64,000 nt of DNA from Hetaerina americana (Eukaryota; Arthropoda; Insecta; Odonata; Calopterygidae). The translations under genes and the position numbers were made by a program. Location: positions 21,893,469-21,957,468 of the forward strand of contig JAKTNV010000004.1 of the NCBI GenBank assembly GCA_022747635.1. Reading direction: 5' to 3'. The notes below the pieces were generated by a model that saw nothing but the letters and a program-made list of their open reading frames with translations, made no database searches and had not been told where the DNA came from. Within the stretch, counting starts at the first letter, position 1, and each line of letters begins with the position of its first letter. Below, in pieces: positions 10,213 through 23,444 of this stretch.

Positions 10213-13190
10213 CTACAATAGCAAAATTGGCTATTTCAAATTGAAAATCTCCGCTTATATGGGGAAAAATGCGCTTTTAGAGGATATTGGAGAAAGGAGA
10301 TACCTGGAAGCAGGAAATTTTAAGGAGTTGGGATGCAGGCTATGAACAAGAAACAAGTACCTAATAGGATCAGTATAGATTTTGTAAATTAAGGTTGTGT
10401 CTGATGAAACTTTTCAGCTTATGGCTTAATGGAGCGCACATTTTTGGAGGATATGCGACAAACTTTAATTCATTAGACTTTTGGTTTCTCGGGATATTTT
10501 AACAACAGCAAAAATAATGGGGAAATATATTTTAGCAACTTTTATTTGACCATATTCGGTGTATTCGGCAAGTATTTGATAGTATAACTTTTATTAGAAT
10601 TTTGTCCAGCCAATTTTAGTTGATAAGAAAAGTGTGGAATCATGACAATTATGATATAAGGATGGAAGGAAGTTTAAAGATTTTACGACCCTTATATGGC
10701 GACATAAGTGATTTAACGACCTTAAGGCAGCTGAAAGTGTCACAAAATGCGATGAAAGGAATTGTGTCGTAATAAAGTTTCTGTAAAATGAACAAAGTTT
10801 CTTCAGTACCCACGAGCCTATTTAATGTTTCAGGCTCAATACAGCAGAATATATTGTGACCCATTTTTCGGGCACCGCGTGGTGAGGCAAACAAGACGAA
10901 TGTCGTAAGAAAAATTAAAGATTCCATCGACTTTTTTATAGGCTTAAAGGATCCCAAAAATGTGGTCCCTTTCAGCGTGCACCACGCACGTTCGACAAAT
11001 TCTCTTGGCAGCAAAAATAAACTGCTGCTTCGGTTTTGTGTCGTGTTGGTAAGCCGGAGTGAGTCTTAGTGAAGGTAGATTTGGTGATACATGTGATAAC
11101 ACCACCGCCAAAGCTTATCTGCACTTATCTCAAAGAGTTGAATGTTAAAAACCTGACTTTTTTTGTTATCCCTTCTTCCGATTTTAATATCTAGAGATTG
11201 AAAATCAGAATGCCATTCTATTTTTTTCCTTGTTTCTCCCCAAACTGCTCGCATGAACGCTCGTTCAGAAGGTATTTTCATTTTTTAATTCTTATCTACT
11301 GAGAACCAGAGGTGGGGATTTCGTGTTTATCTCTTACTACGTCTCAATGGATATTTATCTTCCTTTTTTTCTACCTCAAATTCAGTGATACTCGTTTGAA
11401 AACAGTTTAGTGGGATAAAAAATACCAAAGATTTTTTTGCTTGGAATAAATAACGAAATTATTGACTTTCGGTCTCACTCAATTCCGTAAAATTCCCTAT
11501 CTACTGAAAAAATCACCAAAGAGCAATTGATGACAATTATTACTGTACCAATCACGATCGATTTTTCAAATAAAATTATACGAGATAGGATTAATCTTAA
11601 ATTTCTTTATGAATGCGTACCTATCGACTATACTTATTACGTACTTACAAGGAAAACAATGACTGGTGATCGCATTACCCCCATCTAATATCCTCAGGCA
11701 ACATTATTTTTTTAAATGTAACTAGCGGGATGAGGTCGCATGAAACTTAAAGTGAAAGAAAACTTATTTCATAACTATTAGAAACAAGGAAAGTGCGATT
11801 ATTCTTTTATTTTAACGGAATACGTCTAGGAAAGAGAAAATTAGGGGGAGGATCGCGAACACACTTTGACGGCGGTAAGAGGTAACATTATTGAATTAAC
11901 TTAGAAAGACAAAAAGTTATTTATTCGCGCTTTAAGTAAGATAATATAAAACATTTATGTCAATGGGTATCCCTCGGTTAATCATACGATTACCGGTTTT
12001 ACCGGTTTCAATTGATTTCGAAAAAATGTTTTCGATCTCGGATCCATACTGTCATCCTTGTTCATCTATGTCGATCACTGATTTTCGACTTTCACCAAGC
12101 ACGATTGAAAGTCCACCAATGCACTCATAAGGGCGACTGGAGCGAGACTGGTGATCAACGTAAAAGTAATGAACTAAATGCCACTGATGGATTGATTAAG
12201 TGCGCATGCGCGCACTAATTCCTCTAAAACTATAGTACTTTTACTCTGCCAAGTGTGTTAGCTCACCGCATATCATTTCATTAAGTGAAAAAAATACTGG
12301 CGATAAAATGAAAATTTAAGATTGCGTGTTTTGGAAACGGAAATTTCTACGAGGTGCCATCCCGAAGAAGCTGGCCTTCACAAAAGACATAGTTGGAGAA
12401 TTCAAAGATGCAATAGAAATAAAAGAAACATACTGGGTATTATCCGTTAGTTTGATCACACACTGAATGCGCATCGAGAATTTGGGGGAATCCTAAAAAT
12501 AAATAATGTGAGAAATAAAAACATTCCGAGAAAATCAGCCTGTTCTGAAAAAAAATAAACATCTAACGGCTACCACGTGACATAAAATGGAACTCCCTAT
12601 AAACTAAAAGACCTGACTGACGTTATAACTCAATACAAATGTTTCAGCCGTGTGTTTTTTGATAAGACAGTTTTGACAAAATATCGGCCGAACTGCTATA
12701 AAACAGTTAGAGAGCTATACTTCCACACCAACAGATTCTACGAATCGCTGACCCCTAACTGAAAATTCCACAGCTACAACTCAAGGCATGAGAAAAAACA
12801 AAATGAATTTAAAATCCTCCCTTAGCAGATTTGTTCTTCTAATAATTCCATAGATGGTGGCTAAACACCTGCAATCGCAAGCACATTCGGCAGGGAACGG
12901 CGTATTGTATTTAGTTAGATGAGAGATGTAATAATGTAATATGAATAGAGAGTTGCTACATTAGTTACATCTGATTATTGAAACATGCTTCGAGTGGAGA
13001 GGAACGAGAGGAGAAATATTTTATATCTTCATCAAACACAAAACTAAACATTTCGCGAAGGTGAGCAGCTGGGTTACATACAGCATGAGGAACAAGCTAA
13101 TGCAAAATATATGAGCAAGTATGTATTCAATAATTCACTCCCATTTGTTTAATTTGGTTCCGTAATATTTTAAGAACTCTCCGGGTGGAT
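10210..13190. other. AT-rich DNA, no gene seen
   Basis: A 121-codon minus-strand open frame at 10649-11014 and a 71-codon frame at 11066-11281 match no family I know. Codon use looks random and no splice-bounded exon is evident. The rest is AT-rich with no identifiable repeat. Confidence 0.4.
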
Positions 13191-13194
13191 TTGG

Positions 13195-13860
13195 TAAGGT
13201 GAAAAAGTTTCAACCAGGAAGGTGTAACACCCCTGTCGTTCTTCGGAGCACACGACGAAAAACAGCTTTCCTAGACAGAACCGGATACGGATTTAGACAA
13301 GGAAAGGAAAAAGGAGGAGAGCTCTACTCATTTTTTTCCTTGCGGAAAAGAGAAGTTCCATGTATTGCACTTCACGTTCGAGCGAGTCATCATTTCCAAT
13401 TGTATCACGGTCGCTCCCGGAGGGAGAGAGAGCTTAACCCAATTCCTTCGGAAAACTTAACTGTCAAAAGTTTTAGGCGCCTCCTTCCTCAGAAGAGGTA
13501 AAAAAAGCACTCGCCGGTTCTCTCCCAACTTCCACTCCTTCACGAAGAAATGCATTGAGGAGAACTTCGCCATCGATCTGGAGATTGTAGGCCGTTGATA
13601 GTTTTATCGACGTCGCGAGGCGGGCGGACGAAGGGTGGGATGGTGTTTTTGGACGTGATCCGAGAGGGCAAATTAAAGGTTCACGAGGTGGAGCGAAAGA
13701 GTGAGTAGAGGACGTGAAAGTGATCGATAAATTGACATAAGATTAAGTCCGTTGGAATGAGGTTGGGAGCCGATCGGTCTCCCGAACGGGGTCGTGACGT
13801 GAAAACTCACAATAACTCCCCCCGAAGACGAGGCAGTTCATTCGACTCATCAGGAATTTG
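13195..13860. other. GC-richer island
   Basis: This patch rises in GC content relative to both flanks and has several CpG (GACGTCGCGAGGCGGGCGGACG near 13610). A 100-codon plus-strand frame at 13199-13501 has no recognisable domain. It is one of a series of similar islands in the window. Confidence 0.35.
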
Positions 13861-13869
13861 AAATATAAT

Positions 13870-16800
13870 AAAAGATCCTTCTAAGGGCTGGTTCTCGGTG
13901 GATGGTATTCCATGGTTCCTCGATATTTCCTCGAGAAATTCGGATGATAGGAATTCAGGACAGGGATAATTTGTGGGCAGCACGCAAACGACTATAATGC
14001 GGATAATTGGCGAAGTAAAGTATGTCTATTGCATAGAAATTTCTTCATTTTTATTATTGCTTCTTTCATGCACTTGTCGGAGCGTGTAGCTAACTTTTAA
14101 TCCCTATAATTTATACAGTGACTCTTGCGTCGCAATTTCCTCGGTCAACCTTGGACGATTTCAGTCCGGCTTCTGTCCATATTTCGTTATATTGATTGCT
14201 CTTAAATGATTTAATACTTTCATCGTCGACCAATCTTCGATAATCTACTTCTTTTTATATGCATTGGTTTAGACGCCATGTAAGGCAGGAGAGCACACAA
14301 TAAAAGCACATGTTTTGACCTTCTATGATAATGAAACTCCTGGAGGAACTAATATTTTGTTTTCGACAGCGAAATTGAATTTCTTTATTTTCTACCCCTA
14401 TAATAGAAAGCGTATTAAATTATTAACTTTTCCCGCAATTTATTGATGGAATGTTTTCAACTTTTCCTTTTGTAATTCTATATATCAATTATAGCATTAT
14501 GCTGCGCATTCCGAAAAATTTGATAGTTATTCTTCGGCAACTATTACGATCGTTTATGATAGAGCGACTCATGTAATGATGGTTGAAATGAAGAGAATAT
14601 TAAAAAACAAGGAAATCGATGGCATTACAGTGCCACAGTGGATTTACTTGAGGTTAAAATTTAAGAGGAAGAAAACTTTGGAGAATTTCTTAAAATTTGA
14701 TGGAAAGGGTGAAATACCCAAAGATGAATACATACATTTCAACATACCCATCTCAAAAATGAGCACTAAAATGGAAATCAAAGGCTATCAGAGAATATTG
14801 AACTGCTAGATATAGTAGTCGCTACAAAATTTTGGAGAACAGCATACATGACCCTACACATTAGGACCAGTTTAGCATTAGATAGGGAAAGTCCAAAAGG
14901 AAGGAATGAGTACGGAATATATTCAATAAATTTTTGGTATTTCGTGGATTTCAAGGAGGCACTGAAAAGTCTAAAGTAATTGAGTAAAAGACTAACTATA
15001 AAATGGGACGATTGGTGATAGTCAGGAAAGTAAGACAGCGTTTCCCACCACCAGCAGTGATTAAGGTTAAACGCTAGGGGAGTGTGAAGGATATAAATGG
15101 GATGGGTCAGTGGTAGGAAAGAAACTAGACGGGGAGTAGATTTTCAAAGCGGAAATCGTTTGCAGCTATTGGTGATATGCGTAGCTGTCAGCCGATGATG
15201 TCATCATTGAGTGCATGGTGGTATCAAGGGAAAAGACAAGAGATGAGAACAACTCCTCTTGCAATTGTAAAAGGAAAGGTCTTGCAATTGTAAAATGAAA
15301 TAAAAGGCTGTGGGAAAAATTAAAAGAGGATTGCCTAAATTAAAGCAGATGAAGGTTTAAGGGAAGTACTTTGAAAGTAATTGGTAATAGTAGAAAACAA
15401 TTTGAGGGAGGAATATAGTCGAAAAAAGTAATTTTATAAGAAGGGGGATCTGATAACCCTCATTCCAGAAATGATCTGTCTAGGATTATAATTGAATTGG
15501 AACTTTTAGTTGGATATGGAAGATAATTCGGAGGAAAGGAAAATGTAAAAATATAATCCTGTACGAAATTAAGCATCCAAAACAATTGCCTTGAGGGCGT
15601 TGTGTTGTTTAATTTGCTTTACCGAAAAATTCTTACATTAATTATGACTTGACTATGAATTAAAGGCCCTCCACCAGGAAATAAGCATCCGTAATAACAT
15701 TTTCTTATAGCTTCCAGGAGATGAAATTTCGTATTCCTACCTTAAAATCAAGCTCATTTTTCCTTATTTTTATGCATGCATTTTATATTCACCATCTTGT
15801 TTTAGTAGAATCGTGTTATCTAGCCAAATCTCGAGTTTAATTTTCTCTTCCCGCAATGTTACCAAAATTTTAAGCCCGATTATTAAGAAACTTTAATTAA
15901 AATTGCTAGAAAAATTGGCGACAAAATTTAGAAAATGTTTAGAATGCGAAATTAAGTCTAATCTTACTATAAAACTTCCATGTAATGGCGGAGAGGGGTG
16001 GGGAGAAAAATATCCACAAATATTACAATGGAAAAAGATTAAAGCAATTGTATTAAACCCTCTCAGTGTTAAATAAGCTTCTAAAGTCCCGTCTGGATTG
16101 AATAGATACAACCATGCTAACAACATGGACCAAATCAACAGCGTCACTGAAGAACATTTCAATGAATTTTGATCTAAAAGATGGCACACTCAGGTCTAGG
16201 TGTCTTAGCGAATAGGTCAGCATTAATCCATTTCCTTTCTCGAATCATCTCACATAGTAAGGATAAAATTACCGTGGCGGCAAATGTGCTGGCTTCCCAC
16301 ACCAAAACGGCAGGCTCACCCGGGCCCAAGTTCTCCAGGGCGACGGGATTTTTCCGTGGCATTTTGAAACCAAATTTGGAGCCGCTTGGAGTAAAACTTC
16401 AAGTATATGCAACACTTCATACGCCGGATGAGGCTTTAAACCGTCGGGATGAAGCGCCTCACTTTAAGACTATCCTAAAACTTTAACCGGATTTTACTCC
16501 ACTCTTCTTGCAAATCTTACCTCCCACCAACAGCCCAACTGATTCCGAAATACCCGAATAACGTCCACTCGCTCCCGATCTAGCTTATCTCCTTAATATC
16601 ACTAACAGCTACTGTCAGTCCGCCTGGAAAAGAAGATTTTGGCAGCATGTAGGCCAAGTTATGCGTGACATCTACGCATACACTATAGCATCCATAGGTA
16701 CTTATATCTACCCAAAAACAGGGAAAAATAACATTTGAAGTCGGCAAAATGATTTGTTGTCAAATGCACTCTCTACGAGCGATTTATATTCAAAGAACAG

Positions 16801-17370
16801 TTTAATAAGGGCTTACTGAGGGGCTTGAACTTCCTCTCAATATTAGAATCACTGTATGATTTGGTGAACCTATCAATAAAAATGAAATCTAAACAAACGA
16901 GCGTACAAAACGAATGCAAAAGCGTAGTGCATGACCCAGGAGAATTTTAATCGAGGGCAGGGGACAAAGAGTGGCATCAATTTTAGACAACCATAGTGAA
17001 ATGAATAGGGAGAGATGGAGATGGAAAGGAGTGTGGGGGATCGTTCCCTCCAAGGAGAGGATACGTGATATTACTGCGTGGGTTCTCTTACACGCGGACG
17101 CGCTATTGGAATTACCCTAGGAGCGTTGAAAGATTCTTAATATTTCATCAATAGGAGAATAAAGTGTCACATGATAGTATTTATTCGTACATAATTTCCA
17201 AGTGAGACCACCCGAAATTTCGAGGACATACGATTCCTTTCCCCTCCTACCACTCCGTGCTTCTAATTTTTGTTCAACACTTTCTTGAAAATTTCCCACT
17301 GATATATAACTTCACTTCTTCGTACAGCTACATCCCAGGAGGTCTTTTATCCTATCTCTCCCTTTTCTCT
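13870..17370. other. AT-rich DNA with small local duplication
   Basis: Mostly AT-rich. At 15262-15296 the phrase CTTGCAATTGTAAAA occurs twice about 25 bases apart, a small tandem duplication. Frames at 14576-14809, 15893-16189 and 16181-16486 (about 77-101 codons) resemble no known protein. Confidence 0.4.
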
Positions 17371-17375
17371 CAGAG

Positions 17376-17720
17376 AATTTCTCTCTTTAGGTACTCTTTT
17401 TTCCTCCGACCGAGGCCCGCAGGAGGTGGTGCCGCCGCGGTCGGTTTCGGAGGGTGAAGGTGGAAGCTCCGCGAACGAAAAGAGGTGAAGGAGACAGTGG
17501 GAGGAGGAAGGGGGAGTGAGAGGAGGCGGGAGGCGTTCTCGCGGTCTCCCTTTTGCGGACGCATCCCGAACTCTAGAGAGCGAAGTACGGGAGCAGAAGG
17601 AAGCACATGGGGCCGAGGAAAGGAAGACTCCTTCCCTCTTTCGAGGGGTTCTGCAAAGCCGAATGCTGGTTCCCCACGGTAACGATTTGCCTAATTTTTC
17701 TCTTCTCAGAGGGTGAGAGA
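17376..17720. other. GC-rich purine-biased island
   Basis: A dense GC-rich block with CpG (GGTGCCGCCGCGGTCGG near 17430), followed by about 180 bases of purine-rich plus strand (GAGGAAGGGGGAGTGAGAGG). Four overlapping frames on both strands are open here (66-176 codons), which points to compositional bias and not to a gene. Confidence 0.4.
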
Positions 17721-17724
17721 GGCT

Positions 17725-19995
17725 TATTGCGTAGTTAAGGACGGTCCCGGTTTTCAAAAAAAGAAGAAAAATGTCGATCAAATTAATTTGACTGGCCAAT
17801 TCAAAACCTGACGGAGCAGCAAAATTATGTCTGCCATTCTTCACGATTCTGGAGGGTTTGAGACAAGAACTCGACACGTAATCCGCGCTGCAAGTAAATC
17901 CCTGATTTGTGCTTGTTTAGTTGCAATTATATGATTTCAGTGATTTCGAATGTCCTGGGGATAAACTTCGGTCGCAATAGTATTCGTCTCAAAGCTTCGA
18001 ACAATCGCCAAGATATTCAAACGGAGACGATTTACATCGCAATTATCCTACGCCTCCGATTTTTGAAACAGATAAAATGAAAAAGGGTGAAGAAATACCC
18101 AGGATTAAGTATGATACGCTTTCTCAGAAGCTTCGGCAATCAAAGGTACTTTTCGACACTGAAGGCATTGAAGCTCTTAATTTCTACCTCGACTTAATTT
18201 ACGCCAGTGAAAATCTAAAAAAAAACGATTTCATAATCTTTGTTCTTTTAGCTATTTCAGCAGAAGTTCTCGTGTTATTACGGTTATTGCATGGTTAGTA
18301 AAAGAAGAGCCTAACCGAGTGGTACGTGGAGTCGAGGACCTGCATCATCAGGGATATGGCGGCAATCAGTAAAATGGTGATCCTTGTGGTCGTGGGCGGA
18401 GTTCAAGACGAGGGTAGGGAAGGAGACTTTATTCCAAGATCTGATCCTGGTAATTCCACTAAAAGCGTTTAAGCCTTTAGTTCGTGAATACGTATTCAAT
18501 ACGACCCTTTGCAAGCAACTTATTCTAGTCGAATGTATTTAACGCTTATAAAATCAATTATGAGCTTCCATTTCGTACATTATTACAAACTTAATTTAGT
18601 AAACAGATATTTCCTCCGAGATACTGCAGCATCATGGATGTATTAGTTGCGAAGCCTTATACTACCTCCGAGAAAGCTCCGTAAAAGTTCGCCGTATTCC
18701 CGTAAGATATGCACCTATCTTGAGAGGCGTTGCCTCTCAAGAGTGCTTGAGCTCCAACATAAGGACCCAATAATTAGGAATAATAATACGAAAAAGTACC
18801 ACATCATCGAATGATATGATATCCCTGTATAGAATTTCGAATACCTATCCTATAATTAAGGGAAAATTTTAAATGGATGTTTTTTACTTTAACCTTTTTA
18901 AATATCAATCAATCTAGGATTGATATGATTCATTTCTTCATTCTGAAAACTGATTTATTTGCTCATAGTGGTTCACCTTCCTGCTATTATTTTCCTCTTT
19001 CTTAGTCCTGATACCTGTTACGTCTTCCTCTTATTTTACTCCTGTCCACATTTTGGACAAAATGAGCACATTAAGGAAGTCTTTAGTCATTTAAAAAAAT
19101 ATAAATATGCATCAAACCATGTAATTATTCAGCCTTGGTTATGCCTGTGAGGTTGTCAGGAAACCAATTTTGAAATTTTTATGAGGTAAAAAATCGCGTT
19201 TTGAAAATAGATATTTTTCAACCACATTAGTGCATAAAGAGAAATAATGTATATGATTGACTTAAAGCAATTGTTTACATACAGAGTTGGTGAAACCACG
19301 TAGCCAAGGACATTAATTACTCGTGTGCCTATATTACGAAGTGCCATTAGCCAAACATGGGCACTGACGCCCACGACATACCACGTACAACTTTGTGAGA
19401 TGATTCAACTCATTACTGCATAGTAAACAAAATTTTTAAAATTTAAGGAAATGCTCAGTTTTTCCAATGAGTTCAACAGTGTATTTTATTGGGCCACTTA
19501 TGAACAAAAAGTTAACAAGTTGTTTCTTACTATCACCATTACGAGGAATCATGATTTTAGATATAATCTAATAATTGCTGCTAGAATATTTCCCAGTTGA
19601 ATTTATTTGGGACATTACGCTAAATAAAGTCCCATTTCACGTATGAGAAATGTAATTACATTGTTTTTAACAACAGAAAACAGCGACCGTTGTAAATTGC
19701 TACTGCTGTTGGAGTTTCATCTGTCTTATTTACTCGTATTTGGCTCGTAAAGCCCCCATTTCGTCATTTTCTTTTTATGTTTTATTGAAATAATATACGA
19801 TAGAGATTTGTTGCATTTTAGACCTCGGGAGCGTCGTGGAGACCCAAGTCAGCTAGTCCAGTTGCAATGACTGAGGCGTTTCCTAATTTCGACACTTGAA
19901 CGTTTTGTGCTGCTCATCTTGTTTCCGTAAACAAGAAAATTCTGGTGAATCGCCCTGCGGAGTCGAGGGGGTATAAGATGGCGTAGTTGTGGTGA
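17725..19995. other. AT-rich DNA with one short perfect hairpin
   Basis: No gene is seen. A perfect inverted repeat at 18718-18742 is listed separately. Frames of 60-73 codons at 18077, 18959 and 19156 look accidental. Confidence 0.45.
18718..18742. repeat. Short perfect hairpin, 11-bp arms
   Basis: TCTTGAGAGGC and GCCTCTCAAGA are exact reverse complements separated by GTT. The stem is too short for a microRNA precursor. The word GCCTCTCAAGAG occurs again at about 20970 without the partner arm. Confidence 0.6.
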
Positions 19996-19999
19996 ATGG

Positions 20000-20690
20000 A
20001 ACTCCCCTCACTACTCTACCCCCTCTGGGTCTTCTTCTCCTTGATTAGCCAGTTGGGAGCCCTTAATAGCGCCGGAGGATTAGAGCGCCGCGTTGCAGGT
20101 GTGACGACGACTGTTTTATTTCCTCCGGCGGTCGATCTATCACGCCCATCGCAGTAATCACGGCCAATACCGATGTCCCGAGAAGGGATCGCTCTCATTC
20201 GAATCCTTTCGTTTCTTCTCCGTCTTCTTCTTCTCCTTCCCGCTGCCGAAATTAACTCTTCGGTGGGATTCCGAGGAAGAGGATTAATGTGCCCTATTTC
20301 CGCCGACCAAAATGGACGGCTCAGTTGCAGTTGGAGGGAGAGAGAAAGAGAAAAAGGATGAGTATGTGTGTGAGAGAGAGCAAGTCGGGACGTAATTTCC
20401 TGATTGTTTGGGGCGCGCGAGCCAATTTATTTGAACTGCACGCCCTTAATCTTGGGCTGTGCTGGCTGGCTCTTGGGTAGGCAGCCATTTGCTATTCACC
20501 CATTCAACGCGAGGGAGAGAGGATCCGAGGAAGGGTATGCGGAAGAGGATTCCTATGCTCCAACTCATCGTCGACGAAATTTCTCACGGGGACGCCATCC
20601 TCCCTCGTGGCATTAATTTCGATGTTTCCTGCAAGCTTCTCAGGGAATTCTCGAGTGCTGGGTACTTTGTCTCAGCGACATAGTTGATGA
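20000..20690. other. GC-rich island
   Basis: GC-rich with CpG, an alternating pyrimidine-rich stretch near 20205-20240 (TTTCTTCTCCGTCTTCTTCT) and purine-rich runs near 20330-20380. Several short overlapping frames are open on both strands. No protein family is recognised. Confidence 0.35.
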
Positions 20691-20694
20691 TGAC

Positions 20695-21480
20695 TAAGGC
20701 ATAGATTTGATGGAAAGATGAAACTCATACATTGAAAACCAAAATCAAACCGAACCCTCTCATGGTTGCAACCCCTGTGAGTGAGTGTGGATAGCAAACA
20801 AACTTAGGTAACGTCCTGACCTGCACTCCTTACTCATGAATACTGTAAAAAAATGACTTGAATATAATAGTTACACGCTCTACAATTTGTTTTACCAATT
20901 TACATGATATAATTCTCAAACGAATAAATAATGTGGCACATTTGATATTGGCCAGCTGTAATCTAAGGCTGCCTCTCAAGAGATTATATCAAAAACCAAG
21001 TCCGAGCGATACTTGATGATGATCGGAGTACAAAAATATGTAGGTTTACTACAACTTTTAAAGTAAGGCCAATTTAGTTGATTGAAAAGCCTTGGTTATT
21101 CTTCATAAAAAATCATGCAAAGAAACACAGCAAAAAAAGCCATATCTCGTGATGTTTGAATTCATGAACTTCGGTGATTACGAATCATTTGAACGAGTAA
21201 GCCTGACTAGGGTGCTGGTCAAAAATCCTAGTTGAGTGCATTGAACTAAATATAAAAGTTTTTCATGAATAGCTGATAACAAATTCAAATAATAACATTG
21301 ATAAAAATAAAATCAAACCAAAAATATTGTTTCAATGAAATAAATTGACTTTACTTCAGGAAGTACCTAACTACTTTCCAGTAGGAAAATATTCATGAGG
21401 GAAATTTTCAATTCACCGGTCCACTCGACAGCTCATTCATTGCTCCAACAGAGCTGCAAGAGATCTCAATCAATTACGTC
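20695..21480. other. AT-rich DNA, nothing recognised
   Basis: Ordinary AT-rich composition, with no open frame or repeat that I can name. Confidence 0.5.
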
Positions 21481-21489
21481 AAATTAGAG

Positions 21490-21870
21490 GAAGAGGACCC
21501 TTTTGAACCATTCGATGAGAAGCTCTTGCAGCAATATTAATGGAATCCCGAGAATTCCTCGGGTGCTGAGCGCCGCTCTGGTGATGTGGTTCCATAATCT
21601 GGGAGCTGTTGGGAGAGGAAGAGGGAGAGAGTTAGAGAGGGGATACCCTGAGCCCTCAAACTCCATAGGAGGATGGGCCCTCCCATCGGGGCATGATTTC
21701 GCCCGGGTGTGGGTGTGCCCTGTTCCCCTCGAGGCGCCTCCTTGGCGCCGCCCGGGGAGCGCGGAGCCCGCTTTATGCTCCTAAAAAACTGGTTCTCCTC
21801 CCTCCGACGTTCCCGTCATCCGGGGACCGCTTGCTCCGTATCCCATGTGACGCGGTGGATGCATTTGATT
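21490..21870. other. GC-rich CpG-containing island
   Basis: It contains the most GC-dense short block of the left half (GGCGCCTCCTTGGCGCCGCC near 21735, itself partly self-complementary), plus a purine-rich run at 21610-21640. A 93-codon frame at 21503-21784 has no known domain. Confidence 0.4.
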
Positions 21871-22061
21871 GACGGAAGTCTGGGAAATGTTCCGCATACA
21901 AGGGTGACGTGGGCTCAACTAGCTCATTTAGGTTTGGCATTAAAATAAGAGATCGAGATCCAAATTTGGAGTTTATCAAATAAATATGATCACCGCTTGC
22001 TTCCGTAAAATAAGTCAGTCAACAGGAAAAAATTACGTATTTATGTTTTTTTGGGCGCTGA

Positions 22062-22220
22062 ATTTCAGTTTGTAGAGCGCTGGTTAACTAACAAAAGGAC
22101 CCAGGTTTGATCCCGAATGACATATCTGGGCTCTTTTGGCTTTATCCAAGCCGTGTGATTTGTTGGGTGACAGATCTTCCTGGGAAACCGCAGGGACACA
22201 GGGAAAAGGATTTGATTCCT
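22062..22220 (+). mobile_element. tRNA-derived SINE, body family B
   Basis: A pol III type retroposon relic. The head has a degenerate A box (TTTGTAGAGCGCTGGTTA) and a good B box (GGTTTGATCCC at 22105). It is followed by a body that includes CAGATCTTCCTGGGAAACC and ACAGGGAAAAGGA. The body matches the reverse complement of the copies at 34090 and 49899, which fixes the family and the plus orientation. The 3' boundary is not clear. Confidence 0.75.
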
Positions 22221-22224
22221 TTCC

Positions 22225-22735
22225 TTGAATTCTTTAATTTCACTCGCTGCATTACCACGAGATGAGCTAAACCATCTACTGTCAAACAAAGCTTTGAGAT
22301 AGTCGCTGTGGATTTATACATAATTTTAACAGAAAGAATTTCAAAACTAGACAGCGTACTACTTGTCTTGATCTCGACGGGTCTCATTGTAAAAAACATG
22401 TGCCCTTTGTTTTTAGATTTAAAAAGGACAAGTTTAAAAAAAATACTAATATGCATAATATAAGTTGAACCTTTATTAAAAGAGGAGGAATTAGGAAAGA
22501 AACAGACGCAATTTTCTACCCGAAAACGGTTGCGTGAAGAATATAGGCTATGGGTGGACTAAGTGAAGTAAAAGGGGATAAATATCTCCCTCATTCCTGA
22601 ATCAATAATATATGCAAAAAATAATTATTCAAATCTCCCCAGTATAAATGTATGATGCAGGGCACATGGGATAGAAAACGCCACCTGAGATAGACTATGA
22701 GCGACTAGGCTAATTTGTATCTAGCTATATCACCA
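22225..22735. other. AT-rich spacer
   Basis: No gene or named repeat is seen between the SINE and the third mariner copy. Confidence 0.5.
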
Positions 22736-22738
22736 CAA

Positions 22739-23441
22739 ACAAGGTTTACACAAAAAGTATCGTAACAATTTTTTCCTAATGTGTGCGTGAAGGGCTATAT
22801 TTAGGTCGTCAGTTAAGTGTACACATGATCGCAGATCGTATTGCCATTGATAGGATGGCAAAGCACAGCATTATCACTAAAAACTTGGCGATTCGAAAGA
22901 TTTGCGCTAAACTGGTCCCGAAGATTTTGACGGACGAACTAAAGTGTAGTTGATTGTCTGCTTGCAAAGAACTGCTGCAACGCAATGCAATAATTGCAGA
23001 GTGTAAAAATCATTTACCTTGACTGATACTCTGAAATTGTTGCATTAAAATGCATATCAGCGGTTGACTATGTCAAAAAGTTACTACCGCGGCATCTCCC
23101 GCAGTATCTTGGAACTTCTGCAACGTGACGAAGAAGACCCCGACTTTTTGGACAGTCCCGACTTGACACCAGAAGACTATTTCCTATTCCTAAAAGTGAA
23201 AAATGCCCTAAAAGGTCACCATCTGTGGCCTCAAGTGCCGTCAAAGAAGCTTGCAAGCGTACCCTTAAGGACCTTCCAGAATCCGCCCACCAGGGAGCCT
23301 TCGAGTCGTAGAAAAGCCAGTGAGAAAAGTGTGTTGACGCTCGAGAAATATACTTTGAAGAATTTTGAGGTATTGTAGCAAATTCCGAAATAAATCTACA
23401 TTTTCTCTTAAATTTTACCGATATTTTTATCAAACTCTTGC
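22739..23441 (+). mobile_element. Decayed, shortened mariner transposon
   Basis: A relic of about 0.7 kb. Its left end (ACAAGGTTTACACAAAAAGT) and the reverse complement of its right end (GCAAGAGTTTGATAAAAATA) align as imperfect inverted repeats. Between them the plus strand reads RKICAKLVPKILTDELK near 22895, almost the same peptide as in the better mariner at 5632. A C-terminal region follows (SPDLTPEDYFLFLKVKNALKG) in the frame 23064-23378. The first two catalytic aspartate motifs and much of the DNA-binding region are missing or unreadable. Confidence 0.8.
22843..23378 (+). pseudogene. Mariner transposase remnant
   Basis: The coding debris of the element at 22739-23441. It has an upstream piece around RKICAKLVPKIL, then a break, then a C-terminal frame with the third catalytic aspartate context (LTPEDYFLF) and the LKVKNALKG segment typical of mariner C-termini. 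Multiple frameshifts and a large internal loss make it inactive. Confidence 0.78.
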
Positions 23442-23444
23442 ATA

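Noticed and set aside
10649..11014. 121-codon minus-strand open frame as an exon
   Set aside because: There is no domain, no convincing codon bias and no neighbouring coding evidence.
17347..17877. 176-codon minus-strand open frame
   Set aside because: It is rich in serine, proline and arginine from a purine-rich strand; four other frames overlap it and no domain is seen.
18718..18742. microRNA precursor
   Set aside because: An 11-bp stem with a 3-nt loop is too short for a Dicer or Drosha substrate.
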